DNA of 64,000 nt from Hirsutella rhossiliensis (GCF_020360975.1 NW_025408669.1:7254001-7318000), one strand, 5' to 3'. Counted from the stretch's first letter, positions 24,057-35,640 are shown. Notes: generated by a model not told the origin, from the sequence alone. Program-made: numbers and translations.

Positions 24057-25880
24057 AGATTATATACTAAAGTTTAAATAACTTTAACGCTTATATTCTC
24101 TAAGATAAACTTAAAGTCTTTCTTTATTTTAGGCCCTCTATTAATTATAGCGTATAGTATTACGCTATACCTATAAATAATAAAGAGTATAAATTTAGTT
24201 ATAGCTCCCGCGGTAATTTCTTTAACTAAGGTTACTTTTACTTATTTAATAAGGTTATCTTATACTTCTATAAGGTATAAATACCTATAATTAAATAGTA
24301 TATACTAGCTATTAAAGTAAATCTTACTTATAAGGTAGCTAAGCGCGGTCGCGGTTATAACTTCTTAGGGTCTCTTAGTTATAAAGTATTAGTATTCTTT
24401 ATAAAAAGAGATTATACTATAAATATTATTTTAAAGGCTAGCCTATTAATACCTATTCTTTATAAATATATATATAACTTATCGTCCTTTATATCCTATT
24501 TATATATAGTACTTTATAATAATCCTTTTCTATTCTTTTAGGTCGTCTATAACTAGTATAGGTCCCCTTTCTTTCTTCCTAGGAAGTCGCTAAAGCTTTT
24601 AATCTTTAACGTAGAAATTTAGACTCTTTAAACGTAGCTTCCTATAGTTTTATTTAGAAAGGCCCTCCGGCCGTTTTAACGTTTAAAGGAAGTCTATAAT
24701 TATCCTCGATTCCTTTAAGTAGTCCCTTTATAGCTTAGTCCCTTATACTATATTTAAGTAAAAGTCTATAAATTCTTTAATATTACCTTCTATTTCCTTA
24801 TCTAATACGTTAGAAGGTCCTTTAAGCTTTCTTAAGAGTCCGTCGGCTATACTATTCTTCTTACCTTCGATATATTATATAGTAAAGTTAAAGAGGAAAA
24901 TATAGCTTATCTAGTAAGTTACTATAGCTCTAGGGATATCTTTAAGGGCACCTTTTAGTTAATTAACTAAGACCTATATATTAGTTTCTAGGATAAAATA
25001 TACGCTATATAGGTATATTCTTAGTCTCTTAAGCGTACTTAATATAGCGCTATACTCCCTCTTTATTATATTATATTTAGTTTCTACTAGTAACTACGTT
25101 CTACTTTTAAACCTTATAAGGCGCCTCTTTCTATCGACGATTTATATTAAGACTGCCCCCTAGCTAAGTAAACTAGCATTATATATTAAAATAATATCTC
25201 CTTTTCTAAGGCTAACGTCGAGGGATACTAAAAAGACTAGATTAGTAATAGCTTTCTTAAGGGTAGCTATTACTTTTACTTATTTATCTCCTTATTCTTA
25301 ATAGACTTCTTTCTTTAGTAAGTCTATAAAGGGTTTTACTAAGATAGCGAACTATTTAATCTAGATTCGATAGTATCCTATAATACTAAGGAAAGCTTTA
25401 ATATATATTATATTAAGGTATCTTATCTATTCCTTAATTTTAATAACTTTAGCTTTTATAGGGCACCTTTTATTTATTCTATAGATATAACTAATAACTT
25501 TAGTTACTTACTAGTAGAATTTCGATTTAGCCCTTATAATTATATAACTAAAGAGTTCGACGTTAACTAAGACTTTATTAAGGTTAATAAGGTATTTAAA
25601 GATAAATCTCCTTACTCTTAGCGCTACCTCTTTATTATTATACGTTATATCGGGCCCCTTAATACTTATATTATCGAGGAAATTCCTATAGATATTTAGT
25701 ATAAGGTCTTATAAGATTCTTTATATTATCCTTATAAATTAGCCGACTAAGTTTATAGCCCTTTAAGGGAGTATATATATATATAAAAGGCTAATAAGTA
25801 TTATAAATATCGTTAAGTTATAGCTTTTAATATTAAAAGGGATCTAATTATAGCCTAAAAAAAGGTCTAAGAGGGAAAGG
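24057..25880 (-). pseudogene. gypsy G reverse transcriptase to integrase (relic)
   Basis: On the minus strand: a polymerase motif RNFLDNISIKGP near 25650-25690 (FLDD type), then the RNase H lead-in CPIKAKVIKIKE-IRYLNI-YIKAFLSIIGYYRI-IK-FAILVKPL near 25330-25470, then RNase H and integrase towards copia D. The FLDD/IKGP pattern is typical of one group of fungal Ty3/gypsy elements without a chromodomain. Disabled by numerous TAA/TAG codons and by the nested insertions. Confidence 0.75.
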
Positions 25881-26330
25881 TATAACGACCGGTATTATTC
25901 CTAAGGGATAAACCTATTAAGGGGTTTATATTAGTAGATATAATAGGGCGTGGTCTAAGCAATAAGAAGTATATTACGTTAGTAATAAGTCGGAGGTCGT
26001 AGACCGTAGACTATAACTAGGTAATTAGAATTAGAGATAGAATCGTAATAAAGATCTATATTAAAAGCTAGAGAGCTATCTATCTAAAGGAGTAAAAGTA
26101 GGTGGCTATATATACCTATAGAGACTGTCCTTAGATTATAGGCCTAGCTATAATCCCTAACGTTAGATCGCATAGAGCGTAGTGATCCTATTAATCCTAG
26201 ATTACTTAGATCTCTGCGATCCCCTCGATCCTATATCTATTAGATAGTCGTGCCGACTATTTATCCGTTAGACCGTGTTACGTACTTAACGCGGTCGACC
26301 GTTAGCGGCCTAGTAGCCGTGGTCGTAATA
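25881..26330 (-). repeat. Solo LTR of gypsy B inside gypsy G
   Basis: 450 bp, reverse orientation, ends TATAACGACCGG...GGTCGTAATA, with perfect TSD AAAGG at 25876-25880 and 26331-26335. It interrupts the gypsy G reverse transcriptase. Moderately RIPed. Confidence 0.92.
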
Positions 26331-26335
26331 AAAGG

Positions 26336-26646
26336 ATCTTATATATCGAGAAGTAGCTACTAAACTCGTTTATATTTAGTAGTAGGTTTATATTTCTTAT
26401 TATAACGGTATTTATATATATAGCGGAATTAACTAAGTATAGTCCTCTATCTTTCTTTACTACTAGGAAAAAAGGGTTCTTATAGGGCCTATACCTTTCT
26501 TTAAGGACTTTTATTTCTAGTTTAATTTTAAGGATATCGATAACTTTCTACTCTATTACTTTTAAGATTAGGATTAAGGCTACTTACTACGCCTTATATT
26601 TTATTATCCTAATAACCTATAGAGGGGCTATAGCTAGGTCGACTTT
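26336..26646 (-). pseudogene. gypsy G reverse transcriptase N-terminus (relic)
   Basis: Minus-strand frame: APYKNPFFLVVKKDRGLYLVNSA, then INTVIIRNINLLLNINEFS, the fingers of a Ty3/gypsy reverse transcriptase (usual form PYRNPWFLVKKKDG-RLVN). It joins to 61374 on the upstream side, where the protease-RT linker ends in the same frame, showing that the 26647-61373 block is an insertion. Confidence 0.75.
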
Positions 26647-27016
26647 TATTACGAAAAAGATATAGCCGCCTATTAAATATAAGCGATAGCGTTAATTAAC
26701 GTATATAGTATACGCGATATACCCCCTTAGGGATATCGGGTTAATTCGTCCCGGGATACCTAGATATCCTAGACTATAGCGGGAATTTTTATATAGGTAG
26801 GCCCTATACTAAAACCGCGCTTAATTACGCTAGCGGGACTCGAACTACGGGCCTTTAGGTAATACGCGCTAGGCTAGCTAGAAGTACGTACGTAGTTACT
26901 AGGAAGTTCCTAGAGGGGTAACCCCTCCGCCCGGGCTTATAACTATCACGAAAAAGATATAGCCGCTTATTAGATATAAGCGATAGCGTTAATTAACGTA
27001 TATAGTATACGCGATA
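26647..27016 (-). mobile_element. TRIM-like miniature LTR element F (about 370 bp)
   Basis: Two direct repeats of 73 bp (26647-26719 and 26944-27016, nearly identical) flank a 224-bp interior. On the minus strand the right repeat is followed by primer-binding motif GTTATAAGCCCGGG (26930-26943), and the left repeat is preceded by polypurine tract AAGGGGG plus TA (26720-26727). These are the marks of a terminal-repeat retrotransposon in miniature. The repeat begins TATCGCG, as copia A does, and both PBS and PPT equal those of copia A, so copia A enzymes probably mobilised it. It has no coding capacity. Its right end abuts copia A#2 head to head. Confidence 0.65.
26830..26882 (-). other. tRNA-like A/B-box segment inside TRIM F
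   Basis: The minus strand reads TAGCCTAGCGCG (A-box-like), then 19 bases, then AGTTCGAGTCCCGC, a B box if the first A is a RIPed G. The A-to-B distance is shorter than in most tRNAs and a proper cloverleaf does not form. It could be a tRNA fragment captured in the TRIM or a decayed Pol III promoter. Confidence 0.35.
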
Positions 27017-27290
27017 TATCGCGAAGCGTAGCCTAATTTCGTAGTTCTCGGAGATATCCCTTAGTATAAGGGACTTAGGAAGCTAAAAACACTTAGTATA
27101 AAAAAATAGGTTTTAAGAAGGAGCTAAAAAGAGGTATAGAGAGGAGGGTAAGGGTAAGAGGGGAAGTAAAAGTAGCGATAGCTTCCTATAGAGGTAGCGA
27201 GAAATAAAACGGATATACCGGTAACGGCTAGAAAGGAAGGGAAAACCTAGTAAAAAGCTCGGTAGTCGAAAGGATATTAATAGCTTCTTT
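27017..27290 (+). repeat. Truncated 5' LTR of copia A#2
   Basis: Matches the first 274 bp of the A LTR (TATCGCGAAGCG...TAGCTTCTTT). It then jumps directly into gag at a position about 290 bp inside the ORF. The rest of the LTR, the leader, the PBS and the gag start are deleted. Confidence 0.85.
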
Positions 27291-28531
27291 ATGCTAACTA
27301 CTATACGTACGGCGATAACGGAATCCGTTAGTGCTATAAAGCTAATTACTCTTCGAGAGGAAGAAACTCCTAGGTAGTAGCTTTTAAAGCTCGAGACCTC
27401 GATAGCTCCCTTAAGAGGTTATATAACTAACCGTATTAGGAAGACCTATACGGCCTACCTAAGAGCCTTTTTTACTAGGAACCTACTAGCTTCTTCGTAG
27501 CTAGCTAAGTAGGAAGAAATCCTTAAGGAAGCTAACTAATACTTCCTTATAGAAGCTCTTTCCGGCTAGTAGCTATAGGATATATCTCTGCTAATAAAGC
27601 CTATTAGTAACGGTTACTCGACTATCTTTTAAGAGGCTAGCCGGGAACTAGATAAAGAGGCTACTAGAGTATAATAATAAGTAGTCTTATTCCTTCGTAG
27701 CTAGCACTTAACCTAGACGGTTTAACCTATAGCCCTTGTTACTACGGCCCCCGCTACTACTACTATAGCTATTGCTCCTTTAGCTCCTCCTCCCTCGAGA
27801 GCCTTAACGCCGTCGTTAATAGTAGCTACGGCCCTAGGCCCGGCCCCGGCTATATATCTTACTCTAGGCCCGTCCCCGGTCCCGTTAGTTAGACCGGCCC
27901 GACTAGTCCCTTAATAGACCTTTTAGTCCGTTAGTTAAAAAATTAGGGAACTAGTCGAAATCGAACCTCTTCGTTAAAATTAGCAATAAGGGGTAAAAAG
28001 GGGAGGTTTTTAAGTAGACCTTCCGGATCGGGACGAGGATTCCTTAAAGAAATAAAAGACTAGACAACGAAACGGCTGCTTAGTATATAAATTCCTAGGT
28101 TATCGATTATTATAATACTAGTAGGTCTTTAAGGAAAACTAACTTAAAGGATTTAACCTTTTAAAGAGGCTATAAGAAATAATATAATAGTCTCTTAAGG
28201 AGGACCCCTTACTATAAAAGAAGATAAATAAGATTCGGGTTACTAGGAAATAGTAACTAACGCCGCTACTATAAATTTAAGGGAAAATCGTTAGTATAGT
28301 AAATCTAGTATTTATCTTCCTTATAGATTAGTAAGACTAACCGTTAGGACCCTCTAACTATCCCCTACGAAAATTAGCTATCCTTAACTTTAGTACTTCC
28401 CTTAATATCTATAATATACTCTTATAATTCTAGTCCTTTAATAAGGTATAAAGAAAATATCTTATTACCGGGGAATTAACTATATAGATAGAGGGATATA
28501 GGAGGGTAAATTTTATAATAAAATTACTTAA
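27291..28531 (+). pseudogene. copia A#2 gag and start of pol (relic)
   Basis: Begins at a segment matching LLTTARTAITESVSAAKLI of the A gag, runs through the Ala/Pro-rich gag C-terminus (27720-27900) and the protease region (about 28380-28430), and stops at the gypsy E insertion. It lacks the N-terminal 100 or so codons because of the deletion at 27290. RIPed throughout. Confidence 0.8.
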
Positions 28532-28536
28532 TAGGT

Positions 28537-28721
28537 ATTATAGAGTAGGTAGAAGCGTATATATAGGTACCGTCTATAGGATAATATTAATAAGCTATAT
28601 AGAGCTCTTCTATATATAGCTAGCCCGCCCTTATACTTATAGGATCCGGCCCTCTATATATAACTATATAGCTTAGGCCGCGGCCTAAGCTTATTACCTA
28701 TAATAGTTAAAGACTCTTATA
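28537..28721 (-). repeat. 3' LTR of gypsy E
   Basis: 185 bp, TATTATAGAGTA...GACTCTTATA, paired with 55872-56057. It contains the palindromic GC-rich core TTAGGCCGCGGCCTAA near 28672-28690. Confidence 0.88.
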
Positions 28722-28742
28722 TAATGCCCTCCCTTAAGCGTA
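28722..28742 (-). promoter_or_regulatory. Polypurine tract of gypsy E
   Basis: Minus strand AAGGGAGGGCATTA directly upstream of the 3' LTR, the expected site of plus-strand DNA priming. It fixes the element's orientation. Confidence 0.7.
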
Positions 28743-29024
28743 GCGTAGCGCTGCCCTATTAACGGCTCCTATATAATTAGGCCTATACCGCGGGCTCTTC
28801 CTTACCCTTTCCTATTAATAAGGCTAGCCTTACTAGCCCTATTATCCCTATACTTATTAGCTAAAGTAGCTAAGACCTAGCTTTATACTTATTAGCCGGC
28901 TAGCTATTTAAATAAAGGTATAACCTATTATATATACCCTTAAGTAGCTAGTAGCTAGTCTAGACCTATATAAGCCTTAGGTTACCTATCCCCTCTACCT
29001 TAGGTAGTATCCTCTACTAAGGGG

Positions 29025-29081
29025 TATATAAGGTAGTATCCCTCCCTTCCCCTTTCTCTTCCTTCTCTTCTTTCTTTAACT
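29025..29081 (+). promoter_or_regulatory. TATA box and CT-rich leader of the antisense ORF
   Basis: TATATAAGG at 29025-29033 is followed by an almost pure pyrimidine tract at 29041-29076, then the putative start codon at 29082. TATA box plus CT-rich initiation region is a common fungal core-promoter layout. It points away from the E LTR, against gag-pol. Confidence 0.5.
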
Positions 29082-30191
29082 ATAGTAGTAGTATTAATAA
29101 GTAAGTTCCGCTTTACTTAAAGCGTTAGTCTATTCCTAGCTATATAGGCCGCTTTATTAATATATACTTATAGTAATAGCGGTAGTAGTAATAATAGCTT
29201 TAATAATAATAATAACTTTAACTAGTAAGTTCCGCGCCCTATAAAGTAGGAGGCTATATTCCGTTATACTAACTTCCGCGATAGATATATCTGCCTCTCT
29301 CTCTTTTACCTCCTCCTTCTTAGAGCGTGCGGAGTCGTTTATCGACGCTATACTAGCCGCGGCCGACGATAACTCCGCCGCTGCCGCCGCTCTTGCCCGC
29401 GCCGCTACTACCGCTCCTACCGCCGCCGCCGCCGCCTTTATTACGCTATTCGCTCTTACGTCGCCCTTTAAGGTAACGACGCCGTCCCCGCTACTACCTA
29501 TAACGCCCGGCCCCTTAGCCCCTACCTCTATCTCCGCTACCCCTATAAGTCTATAATTAAGTAAGCGTAATAGATATTATCCGCTAACCTCCTATAGTAT
29601 AAGCGCTAAGTATAGGCCGGCGCCGCCCGCTTAGCCCCTTATATATATTATATATTATAGGAGCTCGACTACTTTAACTAGGCCGGGCGCCGCCGCGGCG
29701 GTAGCTACTACTAGTATACGCGAGCCGGCCGCGCTTATAAGGCAGCGCCTCCTATCCTACTCGCTATAGCGTTAGCTTAGAAGGCCGGCTCGTATGGGTA
29801 AGCGCGGGGGGCTACTAAGAAGCGCCTTACCGCCGCCGCCGCCGCCTACTATAACCTCCGCGCCCTTAAGCGATAAGGCCTTATACCTAAGTAAGTCCTA
29901 CTTCTCTACTCCTTTATTTCCGCCTTTAATATACCTAGCGCTAGGGATACTACCTCCGTTGCTTTATTAGCGGTCCCCTTAGCCGTGCCCGCCTCCGCTA
30001 CCGCCGCTACCCCTACCGCCGCCGCTAGCCGCCGCCCCTCTACCCTTAGAGCCGCCGCCGCCGCCGACTAGCTTATAGGCTTAAAGGGCCGCCTTAGCGC
30101 CTTAGAGACCGCCGCTACTACTAATAAAAAGGAGGAGGCTAACGAGGATAATAATAACGAAGATAATAATAATAATAACGATAAGGAATAA
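29082..30191 (+). pseudogene. Antisense accessory ORF of gypsy E, unknown function
   Basis: About 370 codons, plus strand, opposite to E gag-pol. The start is ATA at 29082 (likely RIPed ATG). Features: a Ser/Asn-rich N-terminus (SNSGSSNNSFNNNNNFN), a basic region, a helical middle (SIIK-A--ILSANLL-YKR; GATKKRLTAAAAAYYNLRALKR), an Ala-rich linker and an acidic Asn/Asp/Glu-rich tail ending at TAA 30189-30191. About 5% of codons are TAA/TAG, none TGA. GC content is well above the surroundings because GCC runs resist RIP. Extra antisense ORFs have been described in some fungal gypsy elements (from memory, the brtn ORF of Botrytis Boty elements); homology to that is not shown here. DNA- or RNA-binding is only a guess from composition. 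Confidence 0.55.
29380..30070 (+). repeat. GCC/CCG-rich low-complexity patches
   Basis: Runs of GCC/CCG units near 29384-29436, 29826-29846, 29996-30020 and 30050-30070 in the antisense ORF. They encode Ala or Arg repeats depending on frame and are a likely place for slippage. They stand out because CpC/CpG are poor RIP targets. Confidence 0.6.
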
Positions 30192-30311
30192 GCCTAGGTA
30201 GTTTAAGGGCTCTACCCTATAATAAACGCTATTTTTACCTCTACTTATACTATTACGCTTATATTGCCTATATTACTATAACTACCCCCTCTACTATACC
30301 TACTTTATAGT

Positions 30312-30879
30312 TCTTAAGGTATATAAGCAAAAGCGGAATTTTAGGAAATTAAGGAATTATATAAGACTACGTAATAGAGGGGAAGAAGGAGTATAAGGTA
30401 GGATTTTCAACGGAATTTATTAGTAGTATATTAGTATATAGAAGAGGTATTAAAGTTAATAATCCTTTATCTATTTACTAGCGGACATACTATCTTATAT
30501 AGATAATTATAGCTAAACGGAAGAACCTTTCGGGACTAGATTTAGGCTACTATATAGCCCTAAGACTAGGGAATTCTATAATATCTCGAGTAAATCTAGA
30601 AGTATCTTAGTTCTACTAATATTCGTGTTTAGAGGAGGTTAGTCGTACCGGTGTTCTTAAGAGGTCTTAGCTAGTATTCTAAGCTAGCTCTATTCCTTCG
30701 ATTCCCGATTATATAATAACCGGCAACCCGTTTAATGCATAATAATATATAAAATAACGAGCGATTCTTACTCTATAGGATAAGATTTTATCTATAATTA
30801 ATATACTACTTATTAGCTTATATAATCGGGAGAGTATATTATAGCTACTTTATTTATAGTAGGAACACCGTTCCTTATA
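30312..30879 (-). repeat. 3' LTR of copia C
   Basis: 568 bp. In the element's orientation it reads TATAAGGAACGGTGTTCC...CATATACCTTAAGA (with RIP variants), with a TATATAAG box about 370 bp from its start. Confidence 0.9.
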
Positions 30880-31250
30880 GCCTCCCTTAAAGAGTAGATT
30901 TATATACTCTTTACTAATTTATTTATAGTAGTATATATATAGGGTAAAAACCTAATATAAGAAAACTATTCTTATACCTTAATAGGATATATAAAAACCT
31001 ATTCTTTCTTAGGAAAAAAATCCTTAGGTATATACTAATAGAAAAACCTATAGTAGGAAAATTCTATAGTTATAATAATTATTTATAGGATAACCTTATA
31101 TAAGGTAAAACCTATTATTGCTAGGAAAATCTTAATAGATAAAAACCTAGTAAATATTTCTCTAGGAAACCTAAAAAGGAAAAACCTAGTAGGGGAAAGA
31201 TATAGAAAGTATAAGAAATATCTAAAAACCCCTTTTAATTGCTTAGGAAC

Positions 31251-34200
31251 TTATATTAAGGATAGACCGTCTCTAAATTTATAGAGTAATCTAGGTCTTA
31301 ATTCCTTCGTAAAAATATTAGCTATATTATCTTCTAATTTAATATAAAAAACTCTAATTTCCCCTTCTCTTATACTAGTTCTAGTATAGTAATAGGCTAA
31401 TCTTATATGCTTAGACCTTTTATAAAATTCCGGATTTTCTACTAATTTAATAGCAGTAGTATTATCCGTTAAAATAGGAGGTATAGTATTAGGAATCTTA
31501 ATAGATAGATCCTTAGTAATATTTTTAAAAAGCATATTTAAATAAATAGCTTCTTTATTTACCTCCTAAGGCTAATATACTCTACTGTAGGTAGAAAGGC
31601 AACGGCTTTCTACTTAGAGCAAGCCTAGCTTATTATATTATTATATATATAAAAATAGTAACCGGAAAAGGATTTTCCGTCCGTTAAATCCGATGCCTAG
31701 CTAGAGTCGGTAAAACCCTTTATATATAGATAGGTAAAAGGGATATTGCAATTATATTTAATCTTTAGGCTAGGGAATTTATTTAAATATTTCTAAATTA
31801 TATTTAAAGCCTTAAAATACATCTAGTTAGGCTTAGCCGCGAATCTAGCGTAGGAAATTATAGAATATAAGATATCTAGCCTAGTAAATAAGGCTAAGTA
31901 TAATAGAGATCCTATTTCTTTCTAAAATTATAATATATCTTCCTTAGAAGGTAATTCCTTTGCTTTTATAAGCTTAAAGCCTACTATAGGTAAATTCAAG
32001 TTCCTAAACCTTCTTTATTAAATTCCTTTAATTTATTTAAGGTATAATTTTCTTAGGATATATATAGCTCTTTATTTTCTCGGTTTATTATAATATTTAG
32101 ACCTAAGAAGTCTTTTATATCTCCTAAGATAGTAAAATCTAGGAATTTAGATAATTCTTTAAATAATCTTTCTTCTATTATAGATTTAGAGGGCCCTACT
32201 ATAAGAAAGTCGTCGACGTAAATTGCTAAGGCTATACTATAGTCCTTATTTATAAATACTCCTTCGTCTATTAAAAGAGGAAGAAATCCGAGATTATTTA
32301 GTATAATTTTTAAATAATTATACTAGAGCTTAGGACTTTATTTTAGGCTATATAATGCTTTCTTTAGCTTTGCTTTAATTTAATAGGTTTTATATAGGTC
32401 TAGGAATTTAGTTAATTTAATTCCTTTAGCTCTATAAGCTAATCTATATTTTAAATAATATTCTTTAAGAGCGTATTCTTCGTAGCCTATAGGAAGATCG
32501 ATATATACTTCGCTATTTATATCGGTATATACGAAAGCATTTATTATATCTATTTATAAAGCTTTAAATTCGTAGATAATAGCTAAAATAAGCAGAATTC
32601 TAATAGATTCGGGTCTAGCTATAGTCGAGAAGGTATCTAGGAAATCTAAGCTATAGATCTGCTTAAATCCCTATATTATAAAACGGGCTTTATATTTTAT
32701 TATATTATTTTAACTATCCTTCTTAATAGTATAGACCTAGCGGCCTCCTATAGCCTCCCTATCCTTAAGGAGGTAGGAAAATTCCTAAGTTTTATATTTA
32801 ATTAGCTAGATAATTTCCTTAATTATAGTATCTTTCTAAAATGCTATTTTAGGGCTATTTATTGCCTGTTTATAGGTCTTTAGAATTTTTAGATCCTGAT
32901 TTTCTATACTAGCTAGAATTAACTCTATAAAATCGTAGTTTAGAAATAAATTAACGTTAGGGTATTCGATATAGTTAGAATCGAACCCTTCTAGCTTCTT
33001 AGGTAATTCTACTACTATTTTACTAGTAGTAGGAATAGGATCGTTATTTAGAGACTCTTCTTTTATAGAAGGCGAGGGACTTTTATCTCTAGGTTCTCTA
33101 ATAGCTTCCTTTATAGGGATATAGCTTTCTAGCTTATCTTTATTTAGAATGGAATTAAAATCAAAGGTATTATTACTACTAGAGATTTCTAGATTTTTTA
33201 TAAATTTATTTTCTAGTATAGTAATATCTCTAGAGATAGTAATCTTTCTCTTAGAAAAATCCTAGATTTTATATACATTTTCTAAATAGCCTACTATTAT
33301 TCCCTTAAAAGCTCTATTATCTAGCTTATCTTTAGGGTCTTTATTCTTATAATATATAAGGCTTCGAAGGTCTTAATTTTATTTAAGGTCTCGAAGGGTA
33401 GTATTATATTATCCTCTTTCTATAGGACTTTTAAATCCTATCGTAGAATGCGGTGATCTATTATATAAATAGGTAGCTATTAAAACAGCTTCTCCTTATA
33501 GATATTTAGGAAGCCTAGCAGTAAATAAAAGAGCTCGTACTTTTTCTAATATAGTACGATTTATTCTTTCTATTCTACTGTTAGATTCCGGCGTCCTAGG
33601 AGGACTAGAATTAAAGGTAATTCCTTCTTTTCGCAATAGAGCTTTATTTTATATATAAATTCTTTAGCATTATTAGAAAATGCTTCTTTAATCCTAGTAT
33701 TTTTAGGGTTATTTTCTACCTATTTTTAAATTCTAGGAACCTATCTAGAGCTTCTCCCTTTTTTCGAAGAAGGTATATTTCTAGATATCGGGTTCCTACG
33801 TCTAGGAAAGAAATATAATAGTGATATTTATTATAAGTAGGCACTTTAATTAGCCCCTAAATATCTAATACTATTTTTTCTAAATAAGAATAAGACTTAT
33901 ACGAAGGTTATTTATTAACCTTATTCGTTGCTTTAGCTCTAATATATATTTTATATTGCCTTATTTTATTTTCTTCTTTTAGAGGCATTTTTATATCCTT
34001 ATTATATCTTTTTAATATTTCTAAAATAGCCCTACTATTGATATACCCTAAGCGTAAGTGCTAAGTATAAAAATCTATATCCTTTGCTTTTAAAGACGTA
34101 ATAAGGATCGATTAGCTTTCTAATAAAGGTTCTATAGGAATATAATATAATTTATTTCTAAGAAATCCTTTAGTAAGGACCTTAGCCTTATTATCTAATA

Positions 34201-35640
34201 AAAGGACTTTATTTCCTCCTATTAAGGCATAGGTATTATTAAAATAAGATTGGGATAGTATATTTACCCTTAATTCGGGTATATAAAAGCAGTCTTAAAG
34301 GATATACCTTTTTCTACTATATAAGAACTTAAATACTAAGTCCCCCTTTCCTTTTACTAATATAAAGGAAGCTTTTCCCTAGTAAACTTTAGACTTAATT
34401 TCTTTATAGTTAATAAGGAAATTCTTATTAGATACTATATGCCTAGTAGCTCCGGTATTATAGATAAAATTAAAGATCCTTTTATTCTTATAACTAGGAA
34501 ATCCTCCTTCTCTTACCTTTAAGACTAATTCCTTTATTCTAGGAATCGAGGCTTCTAGAGGTCCTAAAAGAGAGTCTTTATTAGCTTCTACTATAAGGGT
34601 ATTTATAGAGGTTAAAATTACCTCTAAATCCTTAGACGTTTATATAGGGGTCGGAGCCCTAGAAAGGTCTATAAGGTCGATATCTAGGTCTATATTTTCT
34701 TACGAAGCTATATTTAAGACCTTATTACTATTGTCCGAATCGGACTCTAGCTCTATAATTCGAGCCTTCCTTCTTTTATTAGTAGTAGAAATACTACTAG
34801 AAGGGGATTTCTTCCTAGAAGAAGAAGATAAAGAAGAAGATTTTCTCTTCTTAGAAATTCAAGTCCTATCGTCCTTCTTTCCTTTATTTAAAACCTAATA
34901 AGTAGGAGCCTTATTCGGGTATAATTTATAGCAATTTACTATAAAATGCCCTGGTTTTTTGCATTCCTTATAATAAGGAGTATCCGTAGAATTTCTATGG
35001 GATTTCTAAGGCTTCCTTCGTATTAGGAAGGCTTTCGCCGAAGATTTATCTATATCCTCTATTCTTCTAGCTTCGTCTAAAAGACTAGCTGTTAGGGATT
35101 CGAGGGTAAACGCCGTAGAATCATGCCTAAGGCTCTGCGTAATATTTATAATATAGCTTCTAAATTCCTTATTAAGGCAATTAAGAATCCATGCTATAAG
35201 GATAACTTCTAGAATTTCTATATTATAGGATTTTAAATCCTTATAGATTTCTTTTACCTTATAAAGGTATTTCTTTAAATCGGAGTCCGAGGGACTAAGA
35301 TTAAAGAGCTGCTTAATAAGCAGATAATTCGACGAAAAGTTCGACGGATTATATAGCTTTTTAAGCTCATCCCACGCTTCTTTAGCATTTTTTAGATGCC
35401 GAATTTATATTAAGGGACTATCTTCGACTTAAAGGAATATTATAGATAAAGCCTCCGTAGTCTATATATAATTTGCTTACTCTAGAGCAGTAATAAGCTT
35501 TTCTTTTATAAGGATAGCTTCTATCCTTATAGTCTATAAGGTATAATTTAAATTTCCCTTAAGTCTAGTAAATTCATATTCTTTCTATCTACCTATTTTA
35601 TATAAATTCGGTATTATTTCGTTCGTAGGGATCGAGAAGT
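31251..35640 (-). pseudogene. copia C gag-pol (relic)
   Basis: Minus strand: gag, then a zinc knuckle YKECKKPGHFIVNCYKLYP near 34915-34980 (first Cys lost to Tyr). Next come protease and integrase, then reverse transcriptase with LAIYVDDFLI near 32200-32230. The RNase H tail IRVFYIKLEDNIANIFTKEL precedes a stop at 31251. The last 94 codons (31251-31535) are still open, the longest surviving real coding stretch of this element. A Ser/Lys-rich linker lies near 34780-34860. Upstream are many TAA/TAG codons at Gln and Trp sites. Confidence 0.85.

Noticed and set aside
26830..26882. Functional tRNA gene
   Set aside because: A- and B-box-like strings exist, but there is no full cloverleaf or acceptor stem.
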